Of a DNA stretch of 64,000 bases, positions 46,302 through 56,680 are shown in pieces. The stretch's first letter is position 1. Each line of letters opens with the position of its first letter. Made by a program: the position numbers and the translations under genes. Source of the stretch: JAEULH01 sp963746275 (lineage in GTDB: Bacteria; Pseudomonadota; Alphaproteobacteria; Rhodospirillales; Defluviicoccaceae); assembly GCA_963746275.1 (NCBI GenBank), contig CAVVAX010000011.1, positions 104,661 to 168,660 of the forward strand. Reading direction: 5' to 3'. The notes under the pieces are model-generated. The model was given only the letters and a program-made list of their open reading frames with translations, made no database searches and had not been told where the DNA came from.

Positions 46302-48661
46302 TCAGGTGGTGTAGTACTTCTTCACCGGGCCGTAGTAGTAGGCCGAGTTGCTGAAGCCGTACTGGGCGTGCTTCTTGGAGTTGACCATGGTCAGGACGAC
46401 GCCGATGAGCCGCCCGCCGCTTTCTTCGATCTGCTTCGCGGCAAGGCCGGCGACGTCGCGAGGCGTCTGCGCCCAGCGCACCACCAGGATGGTCGCATCG
46501 ACCTGCGGCGCCAGCAGCCTCGGATCGGAGACCGCCACCACTGGCGGGCTGTCCAGGATCACCAGCTCGAACTGCTGGGCCAGCTCGTCGAGGAGGTTGC
46601 GCATCCGGACCGAGGCGAGGAGCTCGGCCGGGTCCGTCGTCACCTTGCCGGCCGGGATAACGTAGGCGCCGGAGCGCTCGTCACGGTGCAGCACGTCCTC
46701 GAGCTGCGCCTCGCCGCTGAGCAGATCGACCAGGCCGGGCGTGCGCGGGACCTCGAGCTTGCGGTGGACGGTGGGCCGGCGCAGGTCGGTCTCGACGATG
46801 ACCGTCCGCTTGCCGGAGAGCCCGCGCATCCGCGCCAGGCACACCGCCAGCGTCGTTTTCCCCTCATGCGGCTGCGCGGAGGTGATGAGGAGGGTCCGCG
46901 GCGGGGCCCCGTCGGGGGCCAGAAGCACGCTGGTGAAGACCGAGCGGACCGCCTCGCCGAACATCGACGTCGGGTTCTTCAGCAGGAACGTCTCGGGATG
47001 CTGGCCGCGGCCGGCCGATCCGCGGATCATCGGCACGAGGCCGAGGGACCGGTGGCCGAGGCCACGCTCGACCTGCTCGCCGCTGCGATAGCCGCGGTCG
47101 AACTGCTCGATCGCCAGCACCGCGAGCACGCGACAGGACGCCGGCCATGAGGAACACGGTCGCGACGATCAGGCTGCGGGGCGGGTAGGAGGGATTGTCG
47201 GGCACGTCGGCGCGGGAGATGATCCGGGCGCCGGACTGCTGCACAGCCGAGTCGGTTTGCGCGCTGGTCTCCTCGTAGCGGCTGAGGAAGGTCTCCAGCA
47301 TGGTCCGCTCGGCCGCGGCCTCGCGCTCCAGCGCCCGCAGCTGCACCTCGGAGCTGTTGGATTGCGACATCCGCGCCTTGAGTTGATCGAGGCCGTCCTG
47401 CATCGCCATCTCGCGCGCCCGCGCGACGCCGACGTCGTTCTCCAGCTTCTGTACGACCTTGGCGATCTCGCCGGAGATCTTGCCCTGGATATCGCGAAGC
47501 GCAGCGCGGGCGCTGATCATCCTCGGATGGCGATCGCCGAACTCGTCGTTGAGCGCGGCAACCTCCCGCTTGACGGTGCTCTCCTGCTCGACCAAGGCCT
47601 GGATGATCGGCGAGCCGAGGACGTCGGCCGCGGCGCTGGCGCCACCCTGCAAGTGGACCAGTCGGCGGACCTGGCCGAGCTTTGCGTCGGCTTCGGCCCG
47701 CGCCGTGCGGGCGACGATCAGCTGTGCGCTCAGCTCGGAGATCTGCTGCGAGATCAGGCTGTTGCCGTCGGTGCCGACGAGCAGACCGGCCTGCCTGCGG
47801 TATTCGGCAACTGCTTGTTCCTTCTCGCCGACGTCGATACGCAGCGCCGCGATCTTCTCCGTCAGCCACTGCGTCGCCCGCCTGGCCGCCTCGTATTTGG
47901 CGTCGAGCTGATCGACTAGGTAAACCTCGGCGAGCTTATTGGCGATCTGCCAGGCCTTGACCGGATCTTCCGAGGCGTAGGTGACGCGGAGTACCCGCGA
48001 TTGCGCCTTCAGCCGGACGTCGAGGTTCTTCAGGAAGGCATCGATGATGTTGGACCGCTCTTGGGCCCGGCGGATGTCCTCGGGCAGCGGCCGCGGCTCG
48101 GCGCCGGAGACGGCGCCCTTCAGCCAGTTGATCGACCCGCGGATCGACTTGCGCGAAGGACTCAAGCACGCCCTCGGGCTTCAGCAGCTCGTTGAACTCG
48201 GGGTCGCCGTCGAGGCCGAGCGCGGCGATGACCTTCTCCGCCACGCCCCGGGAGCGCAACACCTCGACTTGGCTGTCGACCGCCTCCTGATCCGGCAGGG
48301 CGTCGGTGAGAACCGCCTGAATGTTGACCACCTGCTGCTGGGCGGTGTCGATCATGACCTCGGTGGTCGCGCTGTAGCGCGACGCCACCAGCAACAGCAG
48401 GAAAGCGGCGAGGACCGTCGCCGCCAGCGTCGGCAGGACGACGAACCACTTGCGCCGCTTCAGTGTCTGCAGTACCCAGGCGGCGTCAATCTCGCGGACA
48501 CTGTCGACCCAGCGCGGCGCGCTCGACGACCGCGTGGTTGACCGTGTGGTCCCGGCGCTCGTGCGCGCCGGCTCTTCCAGTGGGCGATCCACGGCATCTC
48601 CAGGCACCTGCCGGCGAGGCTCCAGGTGGCGCATCGGCAACGCGATACGCGGTGACGCCAC
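46302..48661 (-). CDS. Wzc-like polysaccharide co-polymerase / tyrosine autokinase 1 (two frameshifts)
   Basis: About 785 residues. A Wzz-type chain-length domain with an N-terminal helix (RRKWFVVLPTLAATVLAAFLLLL), a long coiled-coil periplasmic part and a second helix near 47160, then a cytoplasmic BY-kinase: Walker A' SAQPHEGKTTLAV, A'-like VIVETDLRRP and Walker B LVILDSPP. The Tyr cluster at the end is NSAYYYGPVKKYYTT. Frame changes (+1) near 48150 and 47135. It controls export and length of an exopolysaccharide by autophosphorylation. The start is uncertain (GTG 48661 or ATG 48634). Paralogue of the protein encoded at 52943-55138. Confidence 0.85.
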
Positions 48662-48884
48662 GTGATTGCCGCCCCACCGACAATCTGTGCACATGCTGTT
48701 GAGCAGGTGACGCGCCGAAGGCCTCAGCCAACGGCGCGCCGCCAATCACATTACACGTCATCCTGTTGGGTCACGTCAGGGACCCTGGACGGGCACGCAG
48801 CTAAGGCGGCTGACGCGGCGACTGCACCAGGGCAGGCGGCCGCACCAACCGTCAATACTTGTCGTGCGCCGCCTCGACCTGCGG

Positions 48885-49947
48885 TTAGTGGCCAGCCATC
48901 GCCAGCGCCCGCATGTCCTTGTGGGTGCTGATAGAACTCGATGGTTTCGCGGATGAGCTCGTCGAGGGTGACGCGGGGCTCCCAGCCCACCGAGCGGGCG
49001 GCGTGCAGCACCGGGATCTTGTGGATCGACAGCGCTTCCTCGTACAGCTCGCCGTGGATCTTCTTCGCGTCGGCGTACACCACTTCAGACTTGCTGCCGG
49101 TCATCTCCTTGATCCGGTCGGCGAGGTGGCGGACCGAGATGGTGTTGTCGGGGTTGCCGACGTTGAAGATGAAGTACTTGCTGGCGATCGCCTTGTCCAT
49201 GAACTCGACGAGGAAGCGGCAGAGGTCCGTCGCCGACAGGAACGCCCGGGTCTGCTCGCCGCCGGCGAAGACGGTGAGCGGCTGGCCCGACTGGGCCTGC
49301 TGCACGAATGTCGGCATGACGAAGCCGCCGGCGCTCGACTGACGCGGGCCGGTGACGTTGAACGGCCGGATGATGATGCCGCGCAGCCCGCGCTTGCTGC
49401 TGTTGACGACGAGGCATTCGGTCAGCGTCTTGGCGATCGCGTACTCGATGCGCGAGTTGTAGTCGACCGGCACCTGGATCGTGTCGGTCTCGGCCAGGTT
49501 GCCGCTGCGGCCGTACACTTCTGCCGAGCTGAACGTCACCATCGGCTTGTCGTACTTGATGCAGGCCTCGACCATTTCCTGGGTCGCCTGCACGATCTCG
49601 AAACCGAGCTTGCCGACGTACTTGAGGATGCCGGCGGGGCCGACGTGCGAGGCGGCATGGATGATGCGGTCGTAGGGCTCGAGCGTGTGGCCGGCGCGGA
49701 AGAAATCGTCGACGCTGAGCTTGATGATCTCGACGTCGGGATTGCCCTTGTACCACTCGCCGTCGGTGACCGCGGCGACCATGGAGTCGAGCAGCGTCAC
49801 CTTATGGCCGGCAGCGAGGTAGCCGTCCGCCACGTGGGTCCCGATGAAGCCGAGACCGCCGGTGATCAGGACGTGCTCCTTGCGCCCGCCGACCGGCGAC
49901 GCCCCCCCCTGCGAAGCATTGACATTGACATCAGGCATATTCGACAA
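48885..49947 (-). CDS. NAD-dependent epimerase/dehydratase (extended SDR) for nucleotide sugar
   Basis: About 354 residues. Rossmann motif VLITGGLGFIGTHVADGYL near residue 30; catalytic Ser in VTFSSAEVYG and YAIAK (Tyr/Lys) follow, so a UDP- or dTDP-sugar epimerase/decarboxylase-type enzyme. As read, the frame continues to 48751 with a low-complexity tail; a +1 change near 48930 gives a natural end (FY-STHKDMRALAMAGH), which I adopt. It lies upstream of autokinase 1 on the same strand and probably supplies a precursor for the exopolysaccharide. The exact sugar is not determined. Confidence 0.85.
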
Positions 49948-50346
49948 CCCTCTCCATCAAAGTAAGACTAAAGAGCCTGGCGTGGGGCAGACGCACTCTC
50001 GCTGCGATGTGTCGCGGCCCTTTCCGGGCTCGGCAACGTGACGCATGTTTTCGGGAAGTGCCGGGGACCGCGGCCCAGGATCGTCATGGGCTTTTATTTT
50101 ACGCAAAGCGGGGCAATCAGCAAAGCCCTACCTTAGGTGCCACATTGAATATCGTGCTTCGGCGCTGCAAATGCGCCGCTATTTGCGGGCCGCGAGGCTT
50201 TCGCTACGATCTCTTCCGTATTGCGCAACAGCGTGAAAACGCGGCGGAGCCGACATGCCGGGACAACCGGCCGGGCCGCCAACGGCTGTTGCGCGCGCCG
50301 AGGAGCGGGATGGTAGCCGCGGGCACGGGGCGCTATATCAGCGACC
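49948..50346. other. Divergent intergenic region between the epimerase gene and dsbB
   Basis: About 400 bp that must hold the promoters of two divergent units. The first 60 bp upstream of the epimerase contains an SD-like GGAGAGGG on the minus strand. No palindrome, repeat or strong -35/-10 pair stands out in the remainder, and no small frame convinces. Confidence 0.4.
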
Positions 50347-50853
50347 ATGCAGGGGTTGTCCGCACTGTACGACCACGGCCGGCTTATCGCCGCGCTCGTT
50401 CTTGGCGCGAGCGTCGCGGGCTTGGCGACTGCGTTCGTTGGCGAGCATGTCTTCGGCCTGGAGCCCTGCATCCTCTGCCTCTACGAGCGGGTGCCTTACG
50501 GCGTCGCTGCGCTGCTCGCCATGGCTGCCATGCTCCTGGCGCCGGCAGGCCGGTGGCCGGCAATTCTCCTGGGTTTGGCGGCGGCCGTATTCGCCCTCGG
50601 CGCGGCGCTCGCCTTCTACCATGTCGGCGTCGAGGAGCACTGGTGGGGATCGGTCGCCGCTTGCGGTGGGGAGCTTTCCACCGACGTCGACGGCCTGGAC
50701 CTGCGTGAGATCCCCGCAAGCGACCTGAAGCCATGTGACCGGGTCGACTGGCGGCTGTTCGGCCTGTCGCTGGCCGGCTACAACGCATTGTTCTCCCTCT
50801 TCCTCGCCGGCGTTTGCCTGGCCGGCGTCTTTGCCGCGCGCAGAAGGGACTGA
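50347..50853 (+). CDS. dsbB: DsbB-family disulfide bond formation protein
   Basis: 168 residues with four membrane helices. The first periplasmic loop has the redox pair in EPCILCLYERVPY (CxxC with the quinone-interacting Arg), and the second has single Cys residues in AACGGEL and LKPCDRVDW, the DsbB pattern. It reoxidises DsbA and passes electrons to quinone. No dsbA is adjacent. coq7 begins 4 bp after the stop. Confidence 0.9.
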   Translation: MQGLSALYDHGRLIAALVLGASVAGLATAFVGEHVFGLEPCILCLYERVPYGVAALLAMAAMLLAPAGRWPAILLGLAAAVFALGAALAFYHVGVEEHWWGSVAACGGELSTDVDGLDLREIPASDLKPCDRVDWRLFGLSLAGYNALFSLFLAGVCLAGVFAARRRD

Positions 50854-50857
50854 CCTT

Positions 50858-51431
50858 GTGACAGAGAACGCGCCCTCCGACCTGCCGGGCCGTCCCCGCC
50901 GCCTTCCCGGCGACCTGTCCAGGGAGGCGATGGTCCGGCGGATCCTTCGCGTCGACCAGGCTGGTGAGTACGGCGCGGTGCGGATCTATGAGGGTCAGCT
51001 TGCCGTTCTGGGCAGCTATGAGCGTCGGCCCGGTGATCCGGGAGATGGCGGCGGCTGAGCGTGAGCACCTCGACACCTTCAACACGCTTCTCCCCCGCAG
51101 GCGCGTTCGCCCGACGCTGTTGCATCCGCTGTGGCACGTCGCCGGCTTTGCTCTGGGCGCCGGGACAGCGCTGCTTGGGCCGCGGGCGGCAATGGCCTGC
51201 ACCGCGGCGGTGGAGGAGGTCATCGACGACCATTACGCAAAGCAGGTGGCAGCGCTCGGTGACGATGAGCCGGAGCTGCGCGATCTGTGCGAACGTTACC
51301 GGCAGGACGAGGTGGAGCATCGCGAGACCAGCCTCGACCATGGCGCCGAGCAGGCGCCGGCCTACCGCGTGCTGACGGGCGCGATCAAGATTGGCTCCCG
51401 CGCCGCGATCTGGCTCTCCGAGCGTATTTGA
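50858..51431 (+). CDS. coq7: COQ7-family demethoxyubiquinone hydroxylase (frameshifted)
   Basis: About 190 residues from GTG 50858, with a +1 change near 51026. Ferritin-like di-iron enzyme of ubiquinone synthesis (hydroxylates 3-demethoxyubiquinol). Ligand motifs are intact: DQAGEYGAVRIYEGQ, MAAAEREHLDTF (ExxH), VEEVIDDHY and DEVEHRE (ExxH). It is 4 bp after dsbB; the pairing links a quinone-reducing enzyme and quinone biosynthesis. Confidence 0.92.
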
Positions 51432-51462
51432 GCACCTCGCGCCGGACGGGCCTCGCCCGCGC

Positions 51463-52846
51463 TCACGACTCCGAAGGCCGGGCGGCGAGGGGCTGGCTCT
51501 GCTGCCGGGCCATGCGCCGCCAGAGCCATAACAGGCACGCCCACTGGCTGAGCGCGAACAGCGCAAGCGAGATCAGCATTCCCCATGCTGCCCCCGTCAG
51601 CCCGTAGGCCAGCACCAGCGGGATGCTGACGCCGAACGTGCCGACGGCCGAGAGCACCTGGCCCAGAAAGCGGAGGTTCGCCCGCTGGAGCGCCGACAGG
51701 ACGACCCCGGCCGGCAGTGGGAGGGCGCGCATGAGCGGGACGAACGCCATGATCTGGACCAGGGGAAGCGCGTCCTCGATCCCCGACCCGAACAGCGTCC
51801 TCAGCGCGTACTCGCCGCCGAGGAAGATGGCGACGCCGTAAACGACCGACAGGCCTAGGAGCGGCAGCCCCATCCGGATCGCGTGAGCCTGCTGTGCGCG
51901 CAGGGACATACTCTCGATCCCCCGGGACGTCATCGGGACGAGCATGAGGGTCAAGCCTATGGCCACCTGGGCGAACGGCGCGACCAGCGTGTCGATGGCC
52001 TTCAGGTGCCCCGCCGCCTCGGCGGAGATCAGCGAGCCGACGATGAAGAAGTAGCCCTGGTAGGTGAGGATCGCCAAGGGCACGCCGAGCAGCACCCAGC
52101 GGCCGTAAGTCCAGTGGTCCTCGTGGTAGCGGCTGACGTCCCCCCGCGTCGGCCGTGCCACCCGCCGCCAGAACCGGCCGCCCTGGACCACACATACGCC
52201 GAGGCTGCTGATCGACAGCATCACGTAGACGTCGACTACGCTCCAGCCCGCGAACCACCACATCACCGCCAGGCTGGCGATGACCAGCACCAGGTAGGAC
52301 ACCGACTGCACCGTCGCGAGGTACTGGCGCTGCTCGATGTAGAACTGGCGGCGGAGGAAGTACTGGAAGGACAGAAGGTTGGCGTAGACCGCCGCGGCGA
52401 GAAGGGCGTAGAGCAGGTTGCGGTCGATGTACCCGCCGGCGTAGGCCGCGGCGGAGCCCATGCGCGAGGAGCAGTGTGGAGCCACCGACAGTCGCGCCCT
52501 CCAGGGCGAGGAGGAAGCCGAAATAGGTCGGCATCTCCTGCACGGACTTCTTCGCCCCGAAGACCGACATCGGCTCCAGCACGAGGCTGTTCTGGAACGC
52601 CCGCACCAGAAGGACGAAGACGTTGGTGATGGCGTAGATGCCAAGCGCCTCGGCGCCCATGTGCCGACCAATGAAGACGCTGGCCACGAAACTGATGGCG
52701 GCGGCGGCGCCCTGATCGGCAATGCTGGCCATCCCCTTCGCTCCGAGGGAGGTCAGCTTCGCAAGCTTGCTCTTTCCCAACCGCGTCGACTTTCCAGTCG
52801 GGGTCAGCCGGCGCCCTCCGGCAAGACCGGATGCCCGCTGCTTCAT
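51463..52846 (-). CDS. Polysaccharide flippase (MATE/Wzx-like, frameshifted)
   Basis: About 461 residues after a +1 change near 52462. 12-14 membrane helices: SFVASVFIGRHMGAEALGIYA at the start, WVLLGVPLAILTYQGYFFIVG, GLTLMLVPMTSRG, LALFALSQWACLLWLW at the end, typical of lipid-linked oligosaccharide flippases. ATG 52846 is chosen; the frame stays open to ATG 52936, which would add a Pro/Ala leader encoded by three copies of a 15-bp repeat. It is transcribed with the autokinase 2 gene just upstream. Confidence 0.85.
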
Positions 52847-52860
52847 GCCTGCTGCTTTGG

Positions 52861-52905
52861 CGGCGGGCGCGGGGACGGCGGGCGCGGGGACGGCGGGCGC
52901 GGGGA
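52861..52905. repeat. Three exact copies of a 15-bp tandem repeat
   Basis: The unit CGGCGGGCGCGGGGA occurs at 52861, 52876 and 52891. On the minus strand it encodes a Pro/Ala repeat (PAPAV) if translation of the flippase begins at ATG 52936. In-phase length of 15 bp suggests it could vary in copy number without breaking the frame. Confidence 0.8.
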
Positions 52906-52942
52906 TGCCGGCGGGGCGCCATCCGCCCCGCCACATCCAGCG

Positions 52943-55138
52943 CTAGGAGGTGTAGTACTTCTTGACCGGCTTGTAATAGTAGGCCGAGTCGCCGTAGCCG
53001 TATTCGGCGTGCTTCTTGGAGTCCACCTGAGCGAGCACCACGCCGCTGACCCTTGCCCCCGTCTCGAACAGCTTTTTCAGGCCGAGGCTGACGACGTTGC
53101 GATGGGTTTTTCCCCAACGGACCACCAGCACGGTGCTGTCAACCTGCGGTGCGAGGATCCGCGAGTCGGCCACAGCCATGAGCGGCGGCGAGTCGACGAT
53201 GATCAGGTCAAAGTTCTTCGACAAGGCGTCGACCACCGATCGCACTCCGGGGGAAGCCAGGATATGCGTCGGGTCGGCGGCCGGTCCGCCGGCAGGAATG
53301 ATGTAGGCGCCTGACTTGTCGTCCTTGTGCAGGACGTCGGCCAGGTCGGCGCGGTCGCTCAGCAGCTCGACCAGCCCCGGCTGGGCCGGGACACGCAGCG
53401 CGTCGCTGGCCCGCGGCCTGCGGACGTCGGCCTCGATCAGCACGACCTTGCGTCCGGACGCCGCAAACATCCGCGCGACGCACATCGAAAGCGTGGTCTT
53501 GCCCTCTCCCGGCTGGCACGACGTGATCAGGACGCTGGTTCCGGTCTTCTCCGCGCCGGCGGCCATCAGGATGCTGGTGTAGACCGACCGGATCGCCTCG
53601 CCGAAGGCCGAGGCCGGGCGCTTCAGCACGTAATCGACCGGATCGCCGACCCGGCGGCGCGAACCTTCCAGGGTCGGGACCATCCCCAGCGAACGCACGC
53701 CGGTCTGCTCCTCGATCTGCTCGCCGCTGCGGAAGCCCCGGTCGAACTGCTCGAGGAGGAAGACGAAGCCGATGCCGAGCAGAGCCGAGCCGAGGAACAC
53801 GACGACCAGGACCAGGGACTTCTTCGGCCACGACGGCTCCTGCGGCCCGATCGCGCGCGACAGGACACGAACCGTCGACTGCTGGTTCAGGTCGAGCTGC
53901 GCGCTCATCTCCTCAAACCGGTTCATGAACGACTGCAGCATGGTCCGGTTGGTCTCGACCTCGCGCTCGAGCGCACGAAGCTGGACGTCGGCCGTGTTCG
54001 TCTGCGCCATCGTCCGCTTGAGCTGCTCCATCCCCTGCTGCAGCGAAGCCTCGCGGGCCTGGGCCACGCCAACGTCGCTCTCGAGTTTCTGGACGACCTT
54101 GGCCACCTCAGCGCCGATCTTGCTTTGGATATCCCGCAGCTCAGCGCGGACGCTGATGATCCTGGGGTGGCGCTCGCCGTATTCGTCGGCGAGCTGCGCC
54201 GCCGTGCGCTTGATCTCCGCCTCCTGATTGAGCAGGGCGATGATCACCGGCGAGCCGAGGACGTCGGCCGCCGCTGCCGCGCCGCCGGGCCGCTGAGCCA
54301 TACGGCGGATCTGCGCTAAGCGGGCCTCCGCCTCCGCCCGCGAGGTGCGGGCGACGATGAGCTGAGCATTCAGCTCGGAGACCTGCTCGGTGACGAGGGT
54401 GCTGCCGCCGACGCCCGCCAGCAGCCCGGATTCCCGGCGGAACTCCTCGATGACCCGCTCTTTCTGGCTCAGGTCGACGCGCAGATCGGCGATCTTCTGC
54501 GACAGCCAGTCGGTTGCCCGGCGCGTCTCCTCGTACCGCGCCTCGAGGCGGTCGATGATGTACGCATCGGCCAGCGCGTTGGCGACTTGCGCCGCCTTCT
54601 CGGCCTCTTCGGACATGAAGGAGATGAAGAACAGGCGCGAAAGGCCGAGCTGGCTGACGCTGAGGTTCGCTGCGAAGGAGTCGATGACGCCCTCGCGCTC
54701 TAGCGCTTTCTTCCGTTCCTCCGAGATGATGCCCGGATCGGGCTTCGGCATCACCAGCGCCACCAGCCGCATCGGGTTCAACCAGCCGACGATCTGCGAC
54801 ATCGTGCTCGGCTCCACGAGCGAGCTGTTGAACTCCGGATCATTGATGAGGTCGAGGTCGTCGACGACCTTGGCGGCCAGCCGCCGGGAGCGCATGACTT
54901 CCAGCTCCGTGACGACGTCCTCGCCGGGGGTTTGGCCCCCGTTGAGGGCAGCCTCTATCACCGCCAGCTGCTGGAACGTGTCCTCTTTGTTCTGGATAAG
55001 CAGACTGACGGTGGCGCCAAACTTGGGCGTCGCCGTCATCAAATAGGCGAGGGCGATGAGCAGTGACACCAGGATGGTGCCGAGCACCACTGCCCGCCGC
55101 CGCCACAAGATCTGTAAGAAGTCGGCGAGGGTCGTCAT
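52943..55138 (-). CDS. Wzc-like polysaccharide co-polymerase / tyrosine autokinase 2
   Basis: 731 residues, one intact frame. Wzz domain with first helix VVLGTILVSLLIALAYLMTA, a long coiled-coil region (about 180-440) and second helix SLVLVVVFLGSALLGIGFVF, then the BY-kinase: Walker A' SCQPGEGKTTLSM, VLIEADVRRP, Walker B LIIVDSPP. The Tyr cluster is SAYYYKPVKKYYTS. ATG 55138 is preferred from the family's short N-terminus; ATG 55171 and 55216 are also in frame. Acts in chain-length control and export of an exopolysaccharide. The flippase follows immediately. Closely parallels autokinase 1 along its length. Confidence 0.93.
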   Translation of the reverse strand: MTTLADFLQILWRRRAVVLGTILVSLLIALAYLMTATPKFGATVSLLIQNKEDTFQQLAVIEAALNGGQTPGEDVVTELEVMRSRRLAAKVVDDLDLINDPEFNSSLVEPSTMSQIVGWLNPMRLVALVMPKPDPGIISEERKKALEREGVIDSFAANLSVSQLGLSRLFFISFMSEEAEKAAQVANALADAYIIDRLEARYEETRRATDWLSQKIADLRVDLSQKERVIEEFRRESGLLAGVGGSTLVTEQVSELNAQLIVARTSRAEAEARLAQIRRMAQRPGGAAAAADVLGSPVIIALLNQEAEIKRTAAQLADEYGERHPRIISVRAELRDIQSKIGAEVAKVVQKLESDVGVAQAREASLQQGMEQLKRTMAQTNTADVQLRALEREVETNRTMLQSFMNRFEEMSAQLDLNQQSTVRVLSRAIGPQEPSWPKKSLVLVVVFLGSALLGIGFVFLLEQFDRGFRSGEQIEEQTGVRSLGMVPTLEGSRRRVGDPVDYVLKRPASAFGEAIRSVYTSILMAAGAEKTGTSVLITSCQPGEGKTTLSMCVARMFAASGRKVVLIEADVRRPRASDALRVPAQPGLVELLSDRADLADVLHKDDKSGAYIIPAGGPAADPTHILASPGVRSVVDALSKNFDLIIVDSPPLMAVADSRILAPQVDSTVLVVRWGKTHRNVVSLGLKKLFETGARVSGVVLAQVDSKKHAEYGYGDSAYYYKPVKKYYTS

Positions 55139-55234
55139 GATCCCGCGCGCCCTGGTTTCCGACGCGACCATGGCCTGCCTTGGGGAGGACACATTGGGGA
55201 CGATGGCGGGATGCATGATTATCCTATTCGGTTC

Positions 55235-55265
55235 ATCCAGGACCGGCCACTGGCCGATCCTGGAT
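55235..55265. repeat. Strong stem-loop between beta-helix gene and autokinase 2
   Basis: ATCCAGGACCGGCC and GGCCGATCCTGGAT pair with one mismatch around a 3-base loop, 18 bp after the beta-helix gene stop and about 100 bp before the autokinase 2 start (minus-strand order). No T-run follows on either strand, so it may be a partial terminator, mRNA stabiliser or protein site rather than a classical intrinsic terminator. Confidence 0.6.
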
Positions 55266-55282
55266 CCAAGTGGTTGCCTTGG

Positions 55283-56680
55283 CTAATTACAGAACTTTGA
55301 CCGCGCGTAGTTCAGGCCCACGGCGGACTTCGGGGCGAACGTACCCTGGCTTGGCTTGCCGCCGCAAACCTTGCCGTCGATCTTGTGGACCGGATCGAAC
55401 GTGGCGCACCCGTCCGCGCCCGGCTTCGGCTGCACCGTGACCTTGGTGTAGTAGGCCGCGTTGCGCAGCGAGCCGTCGACGTAAACGTTCGACAGCACGG
55501 TGCCTTCCGGCGCCGTGTAGTCGAGCATGCCATACCTGTTCGCGCTCGGGCTGCCGCTGCCCAGGGTGAGCAGCATCAACGCCTTCTGCGTGGACGGCAT
55601 GCGCGGGTCGTAGGCCAGGTAGAGGTTCTTCATGACGATCCGCTTGGCGCCGGTGCTGCCATGCTGCGGCAGGCGGAACGGAGTGAAGATGCCCTGGTAG
55701 CTGGTCAGGCCGCTGACGTTCTCGAGCCTGAACTCCTTGAGCGGGCCGCCACCCTGGGTGTGGATGACGTCGCCGTGGGTTCCCTCCGGGATGCCGCCGA
55801 GACCTTCGATCAACGTGTTCTGAATGGTCAGGGTCGCGTTCGGAGAGTTGTAGATGCGGATGCCGTCGGCAGGCCGGTTCAGGACGTCGATGTGCATGCC
55901 CTCGATATGTACCTGGCCACTGATCGACGATAACGACACCGCCCGCTGAACATCGGCGCCCAGATCGATCCGGCCGCCGAGGACGTGGACGTTTCGGGCG
56001 TTGCTGATGTTGAGCTGCGCAGTGCAGGCCTTACTGGGCATCTTGACCAGAAGATCGCGGCCTTTCGCGTCGATGTCACCGGGGCAGGTGTCCTGAACTA
56101 CCATCGGGCTGGAGAGCGTCGGCGGGGCCATGCACGAGCCTTGGTTCGCGGTGTTGCTGGCCACATCTGCGAGGGCTTGCATCTGCCACTGCTCATCACC
56201 GCATTCCTGGTCGCTGCAGCCGCACTTCCACTGGCCGTTGTCGCGCTGACAGACGTAGCCGAGGACATAACGCGGCGTCTCGCCAAGCGGCATCGAAGCG
56301 GTTGCGCTGCCCTTATACCACGTATCGCTCACCAACGTTGAGCCAGATAGTGGTAGCTCCTGCCATGCCGACCCGGTCCAGTAGAGCGCGTTCTTGTAGA
56401 CGTACTGGTCGGCGGAGCCGCTGCCGACGCTGATCTGCGCCGTGCTGCCGGCGCACTCGGTTCCCTGTATCAGGAACTCCTTGGCTGCGGTCAAGAGGTT
56501 ATATGCGGCGCCAAAGCCACGGGGCGTCGCACTGGAAGGATTGAGCATGTTGGTGCAGGCCGCGGCCGAGGCTCCATCGGCGGCGGCCAGCGAGGCGACA
56601 AGAGCCACGGCGCCCCAGACCATCTGGGTACGCCGGCGACGCGTTACTTCCGAAACGCTTAGAAAATTACTTAACTTCAT
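55283..56680 (-). CDS. Secreted Cys-rich right-handed beta-helix protein
   Basis: 465 residues with a signal peptide (MVWGAVALVASLAAADGASA, cut near SAAACT). An N-terminal Cys-rich region has CQRDNGQWKCGCSDQECG. About residues 220-400 show the repeating short strands of a parallel beta-helix (NISNARNVHVLGGRIDLG, GIRIYNSPNATLTIQNTLIEG, EFRLENVSGLTSYQG), the fold of pectate lyases and other polysaccharide-active proteins, though no catalytic set is recognised. It precedes autokinase 2 and the flippase on the same strand, so it may bind, cut or modify the exported polysaccharide, or be a surface protein. Confidence 0.8.
   Translation of the reverse strand: MKLSNFLSVSEVTRRRRTQMVWGAVALVASLAAADGASAAACTNMLNPSSATPRGFGAAYNLLTAAKEFLIQGTECAGSTAQISVGSGSADQYVYKNALYWTGSAWQELPLSGSTLVSDTWYKGSATASMPLGETPRYVLGYVCQRDNGQWKCGCSDQECGDEQWQMQALADVASNTANQGSCMAPPTLSSPMVVQDTCPGDIDAKGRDLLVKMPSKACTAQLNISNARNVHVLGGRIDLGADVQRAVSLSSISGQVHIEGMHIDVLNRPADGIRIYNSPNATLTIQNTLIEGLGGIPEGTHGDVIHTQGGGPLKEFRLENVSGLTSYQGIFTPFRLPQHGSTGAKRIVMKNLYLAYDPRMPSTQKALMLLTLGSGSPSANRYGMLDYTAPEGTVLSNVYVDGSLRNAAYYTKVTVQPKPGADGCATFDPVHKIDGKVCGGKPSQGTFAPKSAVGLNYARSKFCN

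Noticed and set aside
48751..48884. 58-residue low-complexity tail of the nucleotide-sugar epimerase
   Set aside because: A +1 shift near 48930 restores a natural C-terminus ending at 48885; the tail is out-of-frame reading.
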